From: a virus
Reading direction: 5' to 3' (one strand)
Virus record (IMG/VR): IMGVR_UViG_3300030107_005022
Coordinates: 1-39,337 of that record
DNA: 39,337 nucleotides
The position numbers and the translations under genes are program-made. Within the stretch, counting starts at the first letter, position 1. Each line of letters begins with the position of its first letter. Below, piece after piece: positions 15,467 through 23,375 of the stretch. The notes below the pieces were generated by a model that ran no database searches, was not told the origin of the DNA, and worked only from the letters and a program-made list of their open reading frames with translations.

Positions 15467-15862
15467 ATGGCAAATCCAAATATAGCAGCAGCAGCCTCAA
15501 TCCATTTTCAAAATGGTGGGTGGTCGTTAAATTCAAACAGTACAGGTACGGCAATAATCTTAACTGTAGCATCAGAATATGCATTAAAAATAAATTCACT
15601 TTATGTTTGTAATACACAAGCAACAGACGAAACAGTTACTATTACTTTTGGAAGTATAGGAGCATTAACAGGAGCAGCCCATAATAATGACTCAAGTGCT
15701 ACTCCAAGTTTAGTAAGTGGATTAACTATTCCTGCAAACACTACTGTTCAAATTATAGACAATCCAATTTACATGGTTGAAAGTGATACTATGTCAGCAT
15801 TTGGTGGAACAGATGATGATGACTTAAAAGTATTTGCATCGTGGGAAGCCTTTATTGATTAA
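15467..15862 (+). CDS. Beta-rich virion-associated protein
   Basis: A 131-residue protein, mostly strands and turns, with an Ala-rich N-terminus (ANPNIAAAASIHF) and the segments TAIILTVASEYALKINSLYV, TVTITFGSI and NTTVQIIDNPIYMVESDT. This is the pattern of a small beta-sandwich such as phage decoration, neck or fibre-cap proteins. A TAGGAG precedes ATG 15467. Placement between the giant fibre and the receptor-binding-type gene supports a structural role, perhaps linking fibre and tip. No catalytic residues are visible and no named family is recognised. Confidence 0.65.
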   Translation: MANPNIAAAASIHFQNGGWSLNSNSTGTAIILTVASEYALKINSLYVCNTQATDETVTITFGSIGALTGAAHNNDSSATPSLVSGLTIPANTTVQIIDNPIYMVESDTMSAFGGTDDDDLKVFASWEAFID

Positions 15863-15870
15863 GGAGTAAT

Positions 15871-17028
15871 ATGAATTATTTAGGAACACACCCATTAGAA
15901 GGAGCTACTCTTGTTTCATCTACTGATATAACTAGTAACACGGCTAGCGTATCTTTAACAGGTATTTTTGACCCTGAAGTTATGTACTTTATTCACGCTA
16001 TAGATTACAGACCTAAAAATAACCAACGAACTTTAATGTATCGTTGGTTAGATGATAGTGGAGCTATATCTTTTACTAACATGCAAGAAAGTGGTTTGTA
16101 TGGAGGTAGTGGAGGAGCAGGTAGTTCAGGTGGAGTATATTCAACAAACAGAACAGGTGGGTATACAAACTTTGGAAGTGGTACAGGTAACGGAAGTGAT
16201 GAACATGGCATGGGAGAAATGTGGTGTGTACCTAATACGGCTAATGAAAAATTAGCTTTTTGTTCTTTCTCTTTGCATGGTGGAGCAGATGAAAGTTATT
16301 GGGGTTATTTTGTACAAGCCTCAAGATTAAATTCTTCAGCTACTAGAGCAACAGGTATTGAGTTTGTGTGTGATAATAATTCAGGTGGTCATCAAATTAA
16401 CAATGTATCTATACGAGTATATAAACTAGGAACAAAAATTAATCCCTTACGATCTTTAAAGCGAAGGCATACAGATAATTGGGTTAAGTCTAATTACATT
16501 GGAGGAGTTGTCAAGGGACAAGGTTGGACTAAAGTAGCACAAATGACAGCAGCAGACGGAGATTCTGCATTAGATTTTACAGATGTTTTTACTAGTGATT
16601 ACAAAAGATATGTAATTACAGGAACAGATTGCAGACCTTCAACAGATAGTAAGAATTTAATATTTCAATACAGAGATGCTAGTGGTTTAAATTCAAGTAC
16701 TTATGTAAGTACTTTTCACAGTTCAGATGCTAATGGAAGTACAGGACAAGGTCATGCAGATGACCAAACTGTTGGATTAATTTTAAATAATGTAGGAACT
16801 AACGGAAATGAAGCAGGACATTTTACATGTTTTCTTGACCCTATAACCAGCCTTACTCCTAAACATTTGATGTACAGAAGCGTAGCTCAAATGGCAGATA
16901 CAACTACAAGATATATTACAGGACAAGTAGCTTACAATGATGCAACTGTTATGACCGGAATTAAATGGTATTGGAGTAGTGGGAATTGGGAGAGTGGAAC
17001 TATAAAAATATATGGAGTAGATAACTAA
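15871..17028 (+). CDS. Two-domain tail tip/receptor-binding-type protein
   Basis: A 385-residue protein made of two similar domains in tandem. Domain 1 has the segment MYFIHAIDYRPKNNQ (about residues 36-50) and ends in VSIRVYKLGTK; domain 2 has KRYVITGTDCRPSTDSK (about 241-257) and ends in GTIKIYGVDN. Both have a Gly/Ser-rich loop in the middle. Repeated beta domains ending in an I-x-x-Y-G strand are common in phage host-recognition proteins and lectin-like tips. The next gene is a third, shorter version of the same design. This is an inference from repeat structure and position, not from a recognised catalytic or binding motif. Confidence 0.65.
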   Translation: MNYLGTHPLEGATLVSSTDITSNTASVSLTGIFDPEVMYFIHAIDYRPKNNQRTLMYRWLDDSGAISFTNMQESGLYGGSGGAGSSGGVYSTNRTGGYTNFGSGTGNGSDEHGMGEMWCVPNTANEKLAFCSFSLHGGADESYWGYFVQASRLNSSATRATGIEFVCDNNSGGHQINNVSIRVYKLGTKINPLRSLKRRHTDNWVKSNYIGGVVKGQGWTKVAQMTAADGDSALDFTDVFTSDYKRYVITGTDCRPSTDSKNLIFQYRDASGLNSSTYVSTFHSSDANGSTGQGHADDQTVGLILNNVGTNGNEAGHFTCFLDPITSLTPKHLMYRSVAQMADTTTRYITGQVAYNDATVMTGIKWYWSSGNWESGTIKIYGVDN

Positions 17029-17594
17029 TGGGATATTATGGTAAAAGTAACGCAGCTAATCCTGCATTAATAGCAGCTACAGAAGTATCTTCTGCTACGG
17101 CTTCGGTTACATTTGACCGAGTGTTTAAAGGAGAAACTAATCATTACAAATTAGTGATTGTAGACTTAACTGTAGATAATGCAGACTGTGATGTCAGAAC
17201 TTTAAGAAGATTAAATGGTAGTGATGTTACTACTGAAATGGACACAATGGGAATAGCAAATGAAATGCAGGCTAGTGGAGCTAGTGGTAATTTTACTAAT
17301 GCAACAACAGCAGGATTAAATCAATTTGACAGAAATGAAACAGGTAGTGATTCTACAAGACACACCTTGTCAGCAATAGCAGATTATTTTCCTAATGTAG
17401 CAAATATGCCTTCAATGTTTCATCAATCAGTAAGCATAGGGGCAGGTTCTAATTCAATAGGAAGTGCAGGTAATGGTTTTTGGTTTGAAAGATCAAATCA
17501 ACTAATAGGCTCTACTGCTTTTGATGGTATTAGAATCCACACAAGTGAGGGGAATATAGCAAGTGGAAAATTTTATATATATGCAATGGTATAA
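17028..17594 (+). CDS. Single-domain tail tip/receptor-binding-type protein
   Basis: A 188-residue protein starting at ATG 17028, which shares its A with the previous TAA (TAATG). It resembles one domain of the preceding protein: SSATASVTFDRVFKGETNHY parallels TSNTASVSLTGIFDPEVMY, followed by a strand with YKLVIVDLTV, a Gly/Ser/Asn-rich middle and a final FDGIRIHTSEG...FYIYAMV strand pair. It may work with the two-domain protein to make a composite receptor-binding tip, or arise from gene duplication that gives alternative specificities. Confidence 0.65.
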   Translation: MGYYGKSNAANPALIAATEVSSATASVTFDRVFKGETNHYKLVIVDLTVDNADCDVRTLRRLNGSDVTTEMDTMGIANEMQASGASGNFTNATTAGLNQFDRNETGSDSTRHTLSAIADYFPNVANMPSMFHQSVSIGAGSNSIGSAGNGFWFERSNQLIGSTAFDGIRIHTSEGNIASGKFYIYAMV

Positions 17595-17604
17595 GGAGTA
17601 AATT

Positions 17605-17931
17605 ATGGCAACAAAAGCAGAACATGTAACACAGTTTAAATCAGATAATGCAGAGCTTTATAAGAATGTTAATGGGGCAAGAATAAAACTAAGTGACTCA
17701 GAGTATGATGCTCAGATAGATGAGTGGGCAACTAATGCAGCAGCACAAGATGTTAAAAATACTGTGATTGCAGATGGTGGAAGTCATGCAGATTACAAAG
17801 CAATAAGAAAAGATGCTTATATTTCTGCATTAGGAGATGCTTACGATCAGCTAGATTATATTTACCACAATGGTCTTGATGCTTGGAAGGTAGAGATCAA
17901 AAAGGTAAAAGACAAATATACAAAACCATGA
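17605..17931 (+). CDS. Tail fibre-associated protein with helical C-terminal domain
   Basis: A 108-residue protein. The C-terminal part, RKDAYISALGDAYDQLDYIYHNGLDAWKVEIKKVKDKYTKP, reads in the pattern 'Y..LGDQLD..Y..G...W...I..VK.KYPKP', which I recall at the ends of many phage fibre-region proteins. The N-terminal half (LKLSDSEYDAQIDEW-like) resembles domains of tail-fibre accessory proteins. It is not a known enzyme. It follows the receptor-binding-type genes after a 10-nt gap with AAGGAG, and its stop overlaps the ATG of a tiny membrane peptide (ATGA). Confidence 0.7.
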   Translation: MATKAEHVTQFKSDNAELYKNVNGARIKLSDSEYDAQIDEWATNAAAQDVKNTVIADGGSHADYKAIRKDAYISALGDAYDQLDYIYHNGLDAWKVEIKKVKDKYTKP

Positions 17932-18005
17932 TAAAAGTATTGATAATTATCGTACTTTTAAGTATAATAATAAGAAGGATATATAAAAGTTCAGAGGAGT
18001 TATAA
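17928..18005 (+). CDS. Small membrane peptide (25 aa)
   Basis: A 25-residue frame beginning at ATG 17928, overlapping the previous stop by 4 nt (ATGA) and ending TAA 18003-18005, which overlaps the next ATG (TAATG). The peptide is MIKVLIIIVLLSIIIRRIYK followed by SSEEL: a hydrophobic span of about 14 residues, then a basic and polar tail. Being coupled at both ends and having membrane-like composition are good evidence that it is translated. The same DNA matches a promoter, so it may have a double role or be fortuitous. Function unknown. Confidence 0.5.
   Translation: MIKVLIIIVLLSIIIRRIYKSSEEL
17940..17968 (+). promoter_or_regulatory. Sigma-70-like promoter (TTGATA-N17-TATAAT)
   Basis: TTGATA at 17940-17945 and TATAAT at 17963-17968 are separated by exactly 17 nt. 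The -10 box is in the recurrent AGTATAATAAT context. It would transcribe the coiled-coil gene at 18005 and the head-tail/tail genes beyond it. It overlaps the coding frame of the 25-residue membrane peptide. Confidence 0.55.
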
Positions 18006-18223
18006 TGACAACTATTAATCCTGAAGAAGATATAAAGAATCTTCAAGCAAAAGCAACAGTTTTACTAGACAATTTAAAAGCATTAGATAGTCAAAGACAA
18101 CAAACTATTACAGACATTCAACAGTTGAATGGAGCAATAGCATATTTAAGAGCAAAACAAGAAGAAGAAGCTGAAGAAACAGAAGAGGAAAAGCCTGAAA
18201 CAGAAGAAAAATCCAACGATTAA
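18005..18223 (+). CDS. Small coiled-coil protein with acidic tail
   Basis: A 72-residue protein. Residues about 7-52 form a predicted coiled coil (LQAKATVLLDNLKALDSQRQ), and the last 20 residues are almost all acidic (EEEAEETEEE). This layout is common for small phage proteins placed between fibre and connector genes, but I recognise no function. A good GAGGAG site precedes ATG 18005. It may be a chaperone-like or structural accessory protein. Confidence 0.65.
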   Translation: MTTINPEEDIKNLQAKATVLLDNLKALDSQRQQTITDIQQLNGAIAYLRAKQEEEAEETEEEKPETEEKSND

Positions 18224-18233
18224 AGGAATTTAA

Positions 18234-19355
18234 ATGGCAACCTTAGCTAAATCAGATTTTGATAAAGTATTCACTTACGATGGAAGTGCTTATACTGATG
18301 TTACTTTAGAATCTCAATCACCAGCAGGAACATCTTTTACCATTTTAGGTGGAACTTCCCATTTTTTATATATGGGAGATTCCATTAAGTTTGATATGGC
18401 AACTTTTGATGTAGATACTGCAGGAAGTTTGGGAACTTTAAAGTGGGAATACCACAATGGCTCTGATTGGACAGAGTTTACACCCTCATCAGCTAGATAT
18501 CAACTAGACCCAAACGATAATGAAGGGTCTCAATATGATTTTTCTAAGGATGGAGCAGAGATTTTTCCAAGTAATGTATTATCTGCTGATTGGTCTACAG
18601 TTTCTGTGAATGGGCAAAGTAAATATTGGGTTAGATGTTCTTCTCCAACTAGTGTTGACTCTTCCCCAACAATGAAAAGAATACAAATGAGGTCATATCA
18701 AGCCTATTGTACTACAAAAGACGTATTTCAATTACTACAATTAGGGAATATAACAGGAACAAGTAACTTTACATCCTCTACTACCCCTAGTTTAAATACT
18801 GTAGAGAGCTATATTATGGAAGCTCAGTCAAGAATTGACTATGTAACAAGAAAATCATGGAGACCAAACGTAATTTGGAACGAATACCATGAATTTAACT
18901 TAAATGGGTTCAAATTAGACCGATTTCCTGTTTATAAAGTCAATGAATTAGAAGTTTGGAGTGGTGGAGATTGGACTTCCAAGACTCAAGGGCGAAAAAA
19001 CGATTATTTTTTCGTTCCTGACACAGGAATGGTACATTTTTCTCGATATTTCTTACTTCCAGCTAGATTTACGTCTTATAATGCTCCTGTTTGGAGATGG
19101 GGAGGTGGAGAATTCACCATGCCTATTAAAGTTTCGTATTTATATGGTGAAAATATAGCTACAGACACTAGAGAAGGGGCTGCTGTTACTGATATATGTA
19201 AAAAAATGGCAGCAATAGATGTACTTACTACTACAGACTTCGGAGGACTAGCAGTAAGTGGTATGGATAGAGTACAAATGAGTGAAAAGATAAATGTATA
19301 CGAAAGAGAAATAGCAGATACATTAGACAGTCTAAAAGCATTTGAGGTATTTTAA
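18234..19355 (+). CDS. Head-tail adaptor (gp6-like connector) with N-terminal beta domain
   Basis: A 373-residue protein in two parts. Residues 1-155 look like an all-beta module (SDFDKVFTYDGSAYTDVTLE, then WEYHNGSDWTEF and KYWVRCSSP) of the kind used in adhesive phage domains. From about residue 158 (YCTTKDVFQLLQLGNITG) there is a helical domain with VESYIMEAQSRIDYVTRKSW and a closing helix DICKKMAAIDVLTT. That is the pattern of HK97 gp6-like connector proteins, which form the ring under the portal. It starts the morphogenesis run that continues with the tail terminator and tube. The large N-terminal extension is unusual for this family. Confidence 0.75.
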   Translation: MATLAKSDFDKVFTYDGSAYTDVTLESQSPAGTSFTILGGTSHFLYMGDSIKFDMATFDVDTAGSLGTLKWEYHNGSDWTEFTPSSARYQLDPNDNEGSQYDFSKDGAEIFPSNVLSADWSTVSVNGQSKYWVRCSSPTSVDSSPTMKRIQMRSYQAYCTTKDVFQLLQLGNITGTSNFTSSTTPSLNTVESYIMEAQSRIDYVTRKSWRPNVIWNEYHEFNLNGFKLDRFPVYKVNELEVWSGGDWTSKTQGRKNDYFFVPDTGMVHFSRYFLLPARFTSYNAPVWRWGGGEFTMPIKVSYLYGENIATDTREGAAVTDICKKMAAIDVLTTTDFGGLAVSGMDRVQMSEKINVYEREIADTLDSLKAFEVF

Positions 19356-19795
19356 TGGCAACTGAACCATTACCGATAAATGAATTTATAACCGACTTAG
19401 AAGGTCAATGGACAGCTTCTAATGTGTCTAAACCTGCATTTATAGAAGTAACAGGGGCTAATGAACCTATAAGATTTAACTTAAATGTTAATGATCATAT
19501 AATCGGTAGAGCAGGAAGTCCAGCTGTTCAAGAAACTCCTATAGGAAATTGGACTTATGGAAATAGAGTATATAATCTAGAACTAGAAGTCCATACTTTA
19601 AATAGTAGACAGAGATTATATGATTTAATGAGGGAAATTAGAAGGATTTGCCATGCTAGAGCTAGCAGTTTAACTAATTTTCAAAGAATACAGTTTATGG
19701 ATTTTACAGAACTTACTGCAGAACAAGTAAATTTATGGAGTGGTACTGTTAATTTACAGTTACAAAACTATGCAGTTACGTTAGAAACAACGTAA
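19355..19795 (+). CDS. Probable tail terminator/completion protein
   Basis: A 146-residue alpha/beta protein located between the head-tail adaptor and the tail tube. It starts with a TAATG overlap. Segments NRVYNLELEVHTLNSRQRLYDLMREIRRI and a final paired strand (WSGTVNLQLQNYAVTLETT) give the strand-helix-strand arrangement typical of tail terminators, which cap the tube and meet the head. Identification rests on position and general shape; it has no diagnostic motif that I can quote. A minor tail protein is the alternative. Confidence 0.55.
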   Translation: MATEPLPINEFITDLEGQWTASNVSKPAFIEVTGANEPIRFNLNVNDHIIGRAGSPAVQETPIGNWTYGNRVYNLELEVHTLNSRQRLYDLMREIRRICHARASSLTNFQRIQFMDFTELTAEQVNLWSGTVNLQLQNYAVTLETT

Positions 19796-19813
19796 ATTAC
19801 AGTATAATAATAC
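19780..19813 (+). promoter_or_regulatory. AGTATAATAAT promoter-like box before the tail tube gene
   Basis: ACAGTATAATAATA spans 19799-19812, with TATAAT at 19803-19808. A weak TTAGAA at 19781-19786 gives a 16-nt spacer. The box lies 18 nt before ATG 19827, with AGGAGG in between. A tail tube gene needs high expression, so an internal promoter here is plausible. Confidence 0.4.
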
Positions 19814-19826
19814 AGGAGGAAATAAA

Positions 19827-21572
19827 ATGGCAATATACAGAGCAGATCAAGCAATTGTGACTTTTGCTGCTGAAGCAGCCCAAGGTGGTATACCTGAAGG
19901 GGCTAGTGCAGTTACTGATGGTACAGGAGATACTTTACTAAATATGTCTAGTGGATTACCTGCAGGGTCACGAAGTATAACAGTTGATTCAACAAGTGGT
20001 ATAACTGCAGGAGAATTTATTCAAATTGGACCGGATATCGAAAGCGAAACAAATATTTATAGAAATGCTGAAGTAAGAAGAGTGGAATTTGTAGAAGGTA
20101 CAACAGATGGTACATTACATTTAGATACTCCTACAGCATTTTTTCATGTTGATAACTCTAAAGTACAAGTTGTAACAGCAGTTACAGATACTGATGATGA
20201 TAAAATTATGACTTTTATTCCCGGTGTATATGAAACTGTAGATGTTCCTGATCCTGAAATGACTATAGAACCTAGATATCTTTTAGGAACCTCTTCAAAT
20301 AGAAATTATTATACTCAATATAAAAGTTCACAATCATATAGTGGAGGTATAGGATCATTTACATTATTAAATGGTTGGCCATTAAGATTTCCAATAGGAA
20401 AAATAACTTCTATACCTGATTCAGGAACAACTCTTACGGCAAGAACCGATTTAAATGGGAACCATAAAAAAGGAGATATGTGGATAAATGTAGATAGTGC
20501 TACAAATTTAGCTGCAGGAGACTTGATTACGATTGATTATGAAGCTACTCCAACTTCAACAAGCGTTTGTGAAGTAAGAAGACTTGTAGCTGTAAGTGGT
20601 ACTACTCGTTTTAAATTAAATTATCCTTTACAATTTGACCACACAGCAGGCTCTTCTAGTAATCAGATTAGAGAGATAGCTTCTACTCCATCTTTTTATC
20701 AACACGATATTTGGGAAACAGTAGATTTAGATTCTATATCTTGGAATGTGTTGTTAAGAGATAGCTCAGGAACAGAAGCAAACGATCTTATTAGAAGATA
20801 TTTTGGGGGCAAAGTAGGAAGTACTTCTATTTCAGCTTCTGAAGAAGGAATGTTAACTATGAGTTGGGATGGTATAACCTTTTTAGGAATGAACCACAAC
20901 CAAGCAGACCATTCAGGATTAGGAGAAGACTATGTTTCTAGTCAGGCAATGCCCGGTTTTGGTCTAATGCAGACAATAGATGATGCGAATATGACAGGAG
21001 CAATAGCCGATACTGATTCTTCTCGTGCTTTAAGAGATAGAGGTTATCCAACAACTAATCCTTATTTCTTTAGTAATGGTACTGTTTCTTTATTTGGAAC
21101 AGATTTCGCAAGAGTAAGAGACTTTAATATAAGTATTGACAATGCTGTAGAATCTAGATACTATATAAGTACTAGACATGGAAAATTACAAAGAGGGCCG
21201 AGTGAAACTAGAGAAGGACAAAGAAGTTATAATATGTCAGCTACCTTAGCCTTGCCTGATAGTACTGCTGCAACTGCAGATACGGCTACGCTATTTAAAG
21301 AGTTACTTCTAGAAGGAGATTATGGTACAAATGCAAGCCCTTCAAACAAAGGATTTAATATATCCTTAACTTTTACTAGAGCAACTAATGATAGTATAAC
21401 TATAAGTATTCCAGCAGATGGGGTGGCAAACGCAGGAGGAAATGGATCAGGAGCCTTTCTAACATCAGCTACTCACAATGTAGGTGGAAGTGGAGCTCTT
21501 GAAGTAGATGCTAGCATGATTTTTAGAAATATGAAGATTCAGATAAAGGATAGTGTACCCCTTTATCCATAA
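19827..21572 (+). CDS. Major tail tube protein with inserted beta domains
   Basis: A 581-residue protein directly after the putative terminator and before the tail-assembly chaperone, the usual place of the tail tube gene. The segment RYLLGTSSNRNYYTQYKSSQ with later WPLRFPIGKI matches tube-type motifs of marine phages from memory. It carries two adhesive-type beta insertions, near residues 45-100 (SRSITVDSTSGITAGEFIQI) and 210-275 (KGDMWINVDSATNLAAGDLI), similar to those in the hub protein at 24056. These would decorate the outside of the tail. The AGGAGG site is strong. It is far longer than a minimal tube protein (150-250 residues), mostly because of the insertions. Confidence 0.75.
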   Translation: MAIYRADQAIVTFAAEAAQGGIPEGASAVTDGTGDTLLNMSSGLPAGSRSITVDSTSGITAGEFIQIGPDIESETNIYRNAEVRRVEFVEGTTDGTLHLDTPTAFFHVDNSKVQVVTAVTDTDDDKIMTFIPGVYETVDVPDPEMTIEPRYLLGTSSNRNYYTQYKSSQSYSGGIGSFTLLNGWPLRFPIGKITSIPDSGTTLTARTDLNGNHKKGDMWINVDSATNLAAGDLITIDYEATPTSTSVCEVRRLVAVSGTTRFKLNYPLQFDHTAGSSSNQIREIASTPSFYQHDIWETVDLDSISWNVLLRDSSGTEANDLIRRYFGGKVGSTSISASEEGMLTMSWDGITFLGMNHNQADHSGLGEDYVSSQAMPGFGLMQTIDDANMTGAIADTDSSRALRDRGYPTTNPYFFSNGTVSLFGTDFARVRDFNISIDNAVESRYYISTRHGKLQRGPSETREGQRSYNMSATLALPDSTAATADTATLFKELLLEGDYGTNASPSNKGFNISLTFTRATNDSITISIPADGVANAGGNGSGAFLTSATHNVGGSGALEVDASMIFRNMKIQIKDSVPLYP

Positions 21573-21581
21573 GGAGAAAGA

Positions 21582-21962
21582 ATGACAAGTGAAGTTAAAC
21601 CTGCTTTTGATTATCAAAAGTATGTAGTAAGTACAGATTTAATAACTAAAACAGTAAAGATAGAAGAAACAGGAGAAGAATTTGAAGTCAAGATAAAAAA
21701 TCTATCTTGGAGTAAAAAGAATCAAATCGTTTCAAAATATGTTAAATGGTCTTCAGAGGGAGTTTCTTCTTTTGATACTGAAGGATATATGAGAGAAGTT
21801 TTGAAAGAAATTCTAGTTCAAGCTCCGTGGGGCAATACAACAGAAACCTTTTTAATTTCTATAGATAGTAGATTAGGAGCTGCCTTAGAAAAAGTAGTTC
21901 CAGCAGCTTTTGAAGACTCTAAAATTCCTGAAGATAAAAAAAAAGAATCGAGTGGAACCTAA
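21582..21962 (+). CDS. Tail assembly chaperone, short (G-type) form
   Basis: A 126-residue protein between tail tube and tape measure, the position of lambda-G-type chaperones. It begins with a short strand-rich segment (KTVKIEETGEEFEVKIKN), followed by helices (LSWSKKNQIVSKYV and YMREVLKEILVQAPWG), and ends KDKKKESSGT-like after a run of nine A residues. About every tailed phage with this organisation makes a longer form by ribosomal frameshifting, and a continuous -1 frame is present here (next entry). The chaperone coats the tape measure and recruits tube subunits. Confidence 0.8.
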   Translation: MTSEVKPAFDYQKYVVSTDLITKTVKIEETGEEFEVKIKNLSWSKKNQIVSKYVKWSSEGVSSFDTEGYMREVLKEILVQAPWGNTTETFLISIDSRLGAALEKVVPAAFEDSKIPEDKKKESSGT

Positions 21963-22153
21963 AAGCTAGAAAAAATAGTTTAGATGAAACTGTTTTTCTA
22001 ACTCATTGGATGACTAAAATAAAACTTTTAAGTCTAGGAATAGATTACGACAGGATTGATACACTTTCTTCAGAAGAAGTAGAATCTTTACTTTTAGTAG
22101 ATGAGATTATAAGAAATAGAGAGAATGAGGAAGCTCTTAAAAATAGTTTTTAA
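21582..22153 (+). CDS. Tail assembly chaperone, frameshifted (GT-type) form
   Basis: If ribosomes slip back one base on the A-run, the product reads through the TAA at 21960-21962 and continues to TAA 22151-22153: codons up to 21944, then from 21944 in the -1 frame. The extension is 69 residues beginning RIEWNLKARKNS and including VFLTHWMTKIKLLSLGIDYD; the total is 190 residues. It fills an otherwise empty 200-nt gap before the tape measure, has no start codon with a ribosome site of its own, and has the helical character expected of the T domain that binds tape measure. Confidence 0.8.
21938..21944 (+). other. Slippery heptamer A AAA AAA for -1 frameshifting
   Basis: Nine A residues (21936-21944) lie in the zero frame as AAA AAA AAA before GAA. 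The heptamer A-AAA-AAA followed by G permits both tRNA-Lys to slip back one base. This is the expected position for the G/GT frameshift. Confidence 0.75.
21971..21997 (+). other. Possible stimulatory hairpin downstream of the slippery site
   Basis: AAAAATAGTTT (21971-21981) and AAACTGTTTTT (21987-21997) can pair with a 5-nt loop, giving 11 bp including one G-U. It starts 26 nt after the slip site, farther than usual, and is A-U rich, so its effect is uncertain. Confidence 0.4.
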
Positions 22154-22164
22154 AAGGAATATAA

Positions 22165-23349
22165 ATGTCAGAATCAACTTTTACCATAATAAATAAAAAC
22201 ATAGCAGCTATGGCATCGGCAGGAGTGCCGGGCCAACAGCAAATCGATGCAGTTTTAGCTACGATTGATAAAAGACTTAAATCAATACAGGATAATATAC
22301 AGCCTAGAAATTTTTTGAAGAAAATTACAAGACCCATTCAAAATTTAGGTAAAAACATGTTTAAAGGATTCTTTGGAGGCTTTACAATTGGGTCTTTAAT
22401 AAAACAATCCCAAGTTTTTACTGCTACGGCAGGATCGTTCTTCCAAATTATAGGAGCTATGATTGATACTATTCTTGCTCCTTTAGCCCCATCTCTATCT
22501 AAAGTTATTACTGCTTCTGCAGATGTAGGTATAAAAGCAGCTAGAGGTGTAGCTAAAATATCCGGAGCAGTTATAGGCCCTATTCTAGATCAAATACCGA
22601 AAATTATAGAAGGAATCGCTTACATGGTACCTAAAACGCTTGAATTCTTATTTAATGTTGGGAAGTTTATTAAAGACTTAATATCGCAAGGCAGTATAAC
22701 AGGAGTTATAATATTTGCTATTAGAAAGCTTTGGGAGGGATTACAGTATGCAGGAACTAAAGTTTATGAGGCTGTATTAGTGCCTCTATGGGATAAATTT
22801 AAAGCGTGGTGGAACAGAACCCTGCCGAGTGCTTTTGGAGGAGGAAAAGAAGAACCAATTAAACATGCTGAACGTGCTATGCAAGCAACTCAGGATATTG
22901 CAGACTTCTCAACAACTGATTATACACATAAGGGAGTAACATATAAGGCTACAAAAGTAAAATCTGCTTTTATAAAAGAACCGGCTACTGCAGCAGAGAA
23001 GGTAGCTAATTTAATGACAGGAGCTGCTTTAGTAAAAGATATATACTCAGGTTATCATAGAGGTGGAGAGGGGTCATTCGGAGCAGGAAGTATATTTGAT
23101 GAAAAAGGAGGAGGAGCAGTAGGAATGAAACAGGCTGTGAGAAAAATAACCGATGCAGTCAATAATCCTTCTGCATTTAAAGCCGAGCTTGCTGGTATCG
23201 TGACTGACAAACAATTTAAAGATATGATGAACATTGCTGCAGGACAACAATACGCAGATGATGATATAACTAGAACTAAAATGCTAGCAGAAGGTAGCCG
23301 TAATAAATTCGGTTTTGGTGGTGGAGACAACTTTTATTTTCCCAATTAA
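22165..23349 (+). CDS. Tail tape measure protein
   Basis: A 394-residue protein right after the frameshifted chaperone. It has a helical N-terminus with MASAGVPGQQQIDAVLATI, a long hydrophobic middle (about residues 70-215) rich in Ala, Gly, Ile and Leu with possible membrane segments, and a Trp-rich part (KLWEGLQYAG to KFKAWWNR). Tape measures set tail length, roughly 1.5 Å per residue, implying a tail of about 60 nm; they also help DNA cross the inner membrane. The C-terminal 120 residues (KHAERAMQATQDIAD to YADDDITRT) look different and may be a processed or tip-associated part. Short for the family but correctly placed. Confidence 0.8.
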   Translation: MSESTFTIINKNIAAMASAGVPGQQQIDAVLATIDKRLKSIQDNIQPRNFLKKITRPIQNLGKNMFKGFFGGFTIGSLIKQSQVFTATAGSFFQIIGAMIDTILAPLAPSLSKVITASADVGIKAARGVAKISGAVIGPILDQIPKIIEGIAYMVPKTLEFLFNVGKFIKDLISQGSITGVIIFAIRKLWEGLQYAGTKVYEAVLVPLWDKFKAWWNRTLPSAFGGGKEEPIKHAERAMQATQDIADFSTTDYTHKGVTYKATKVKSAFIKEPATAAEKVANLMTGAALVKDIYSGYHRGGEGSFGAGSIFDEKGGGAVGMKQAVRKITDAVNNPSAFKAELAGIVTDKQFKDMMNIAAGQQYADDDITRTKMLAEGSRNKFGFGGGDNFYFPN

Positions 23350-23375
23350 ATAATTGAATCAAAGGAATATTATTA

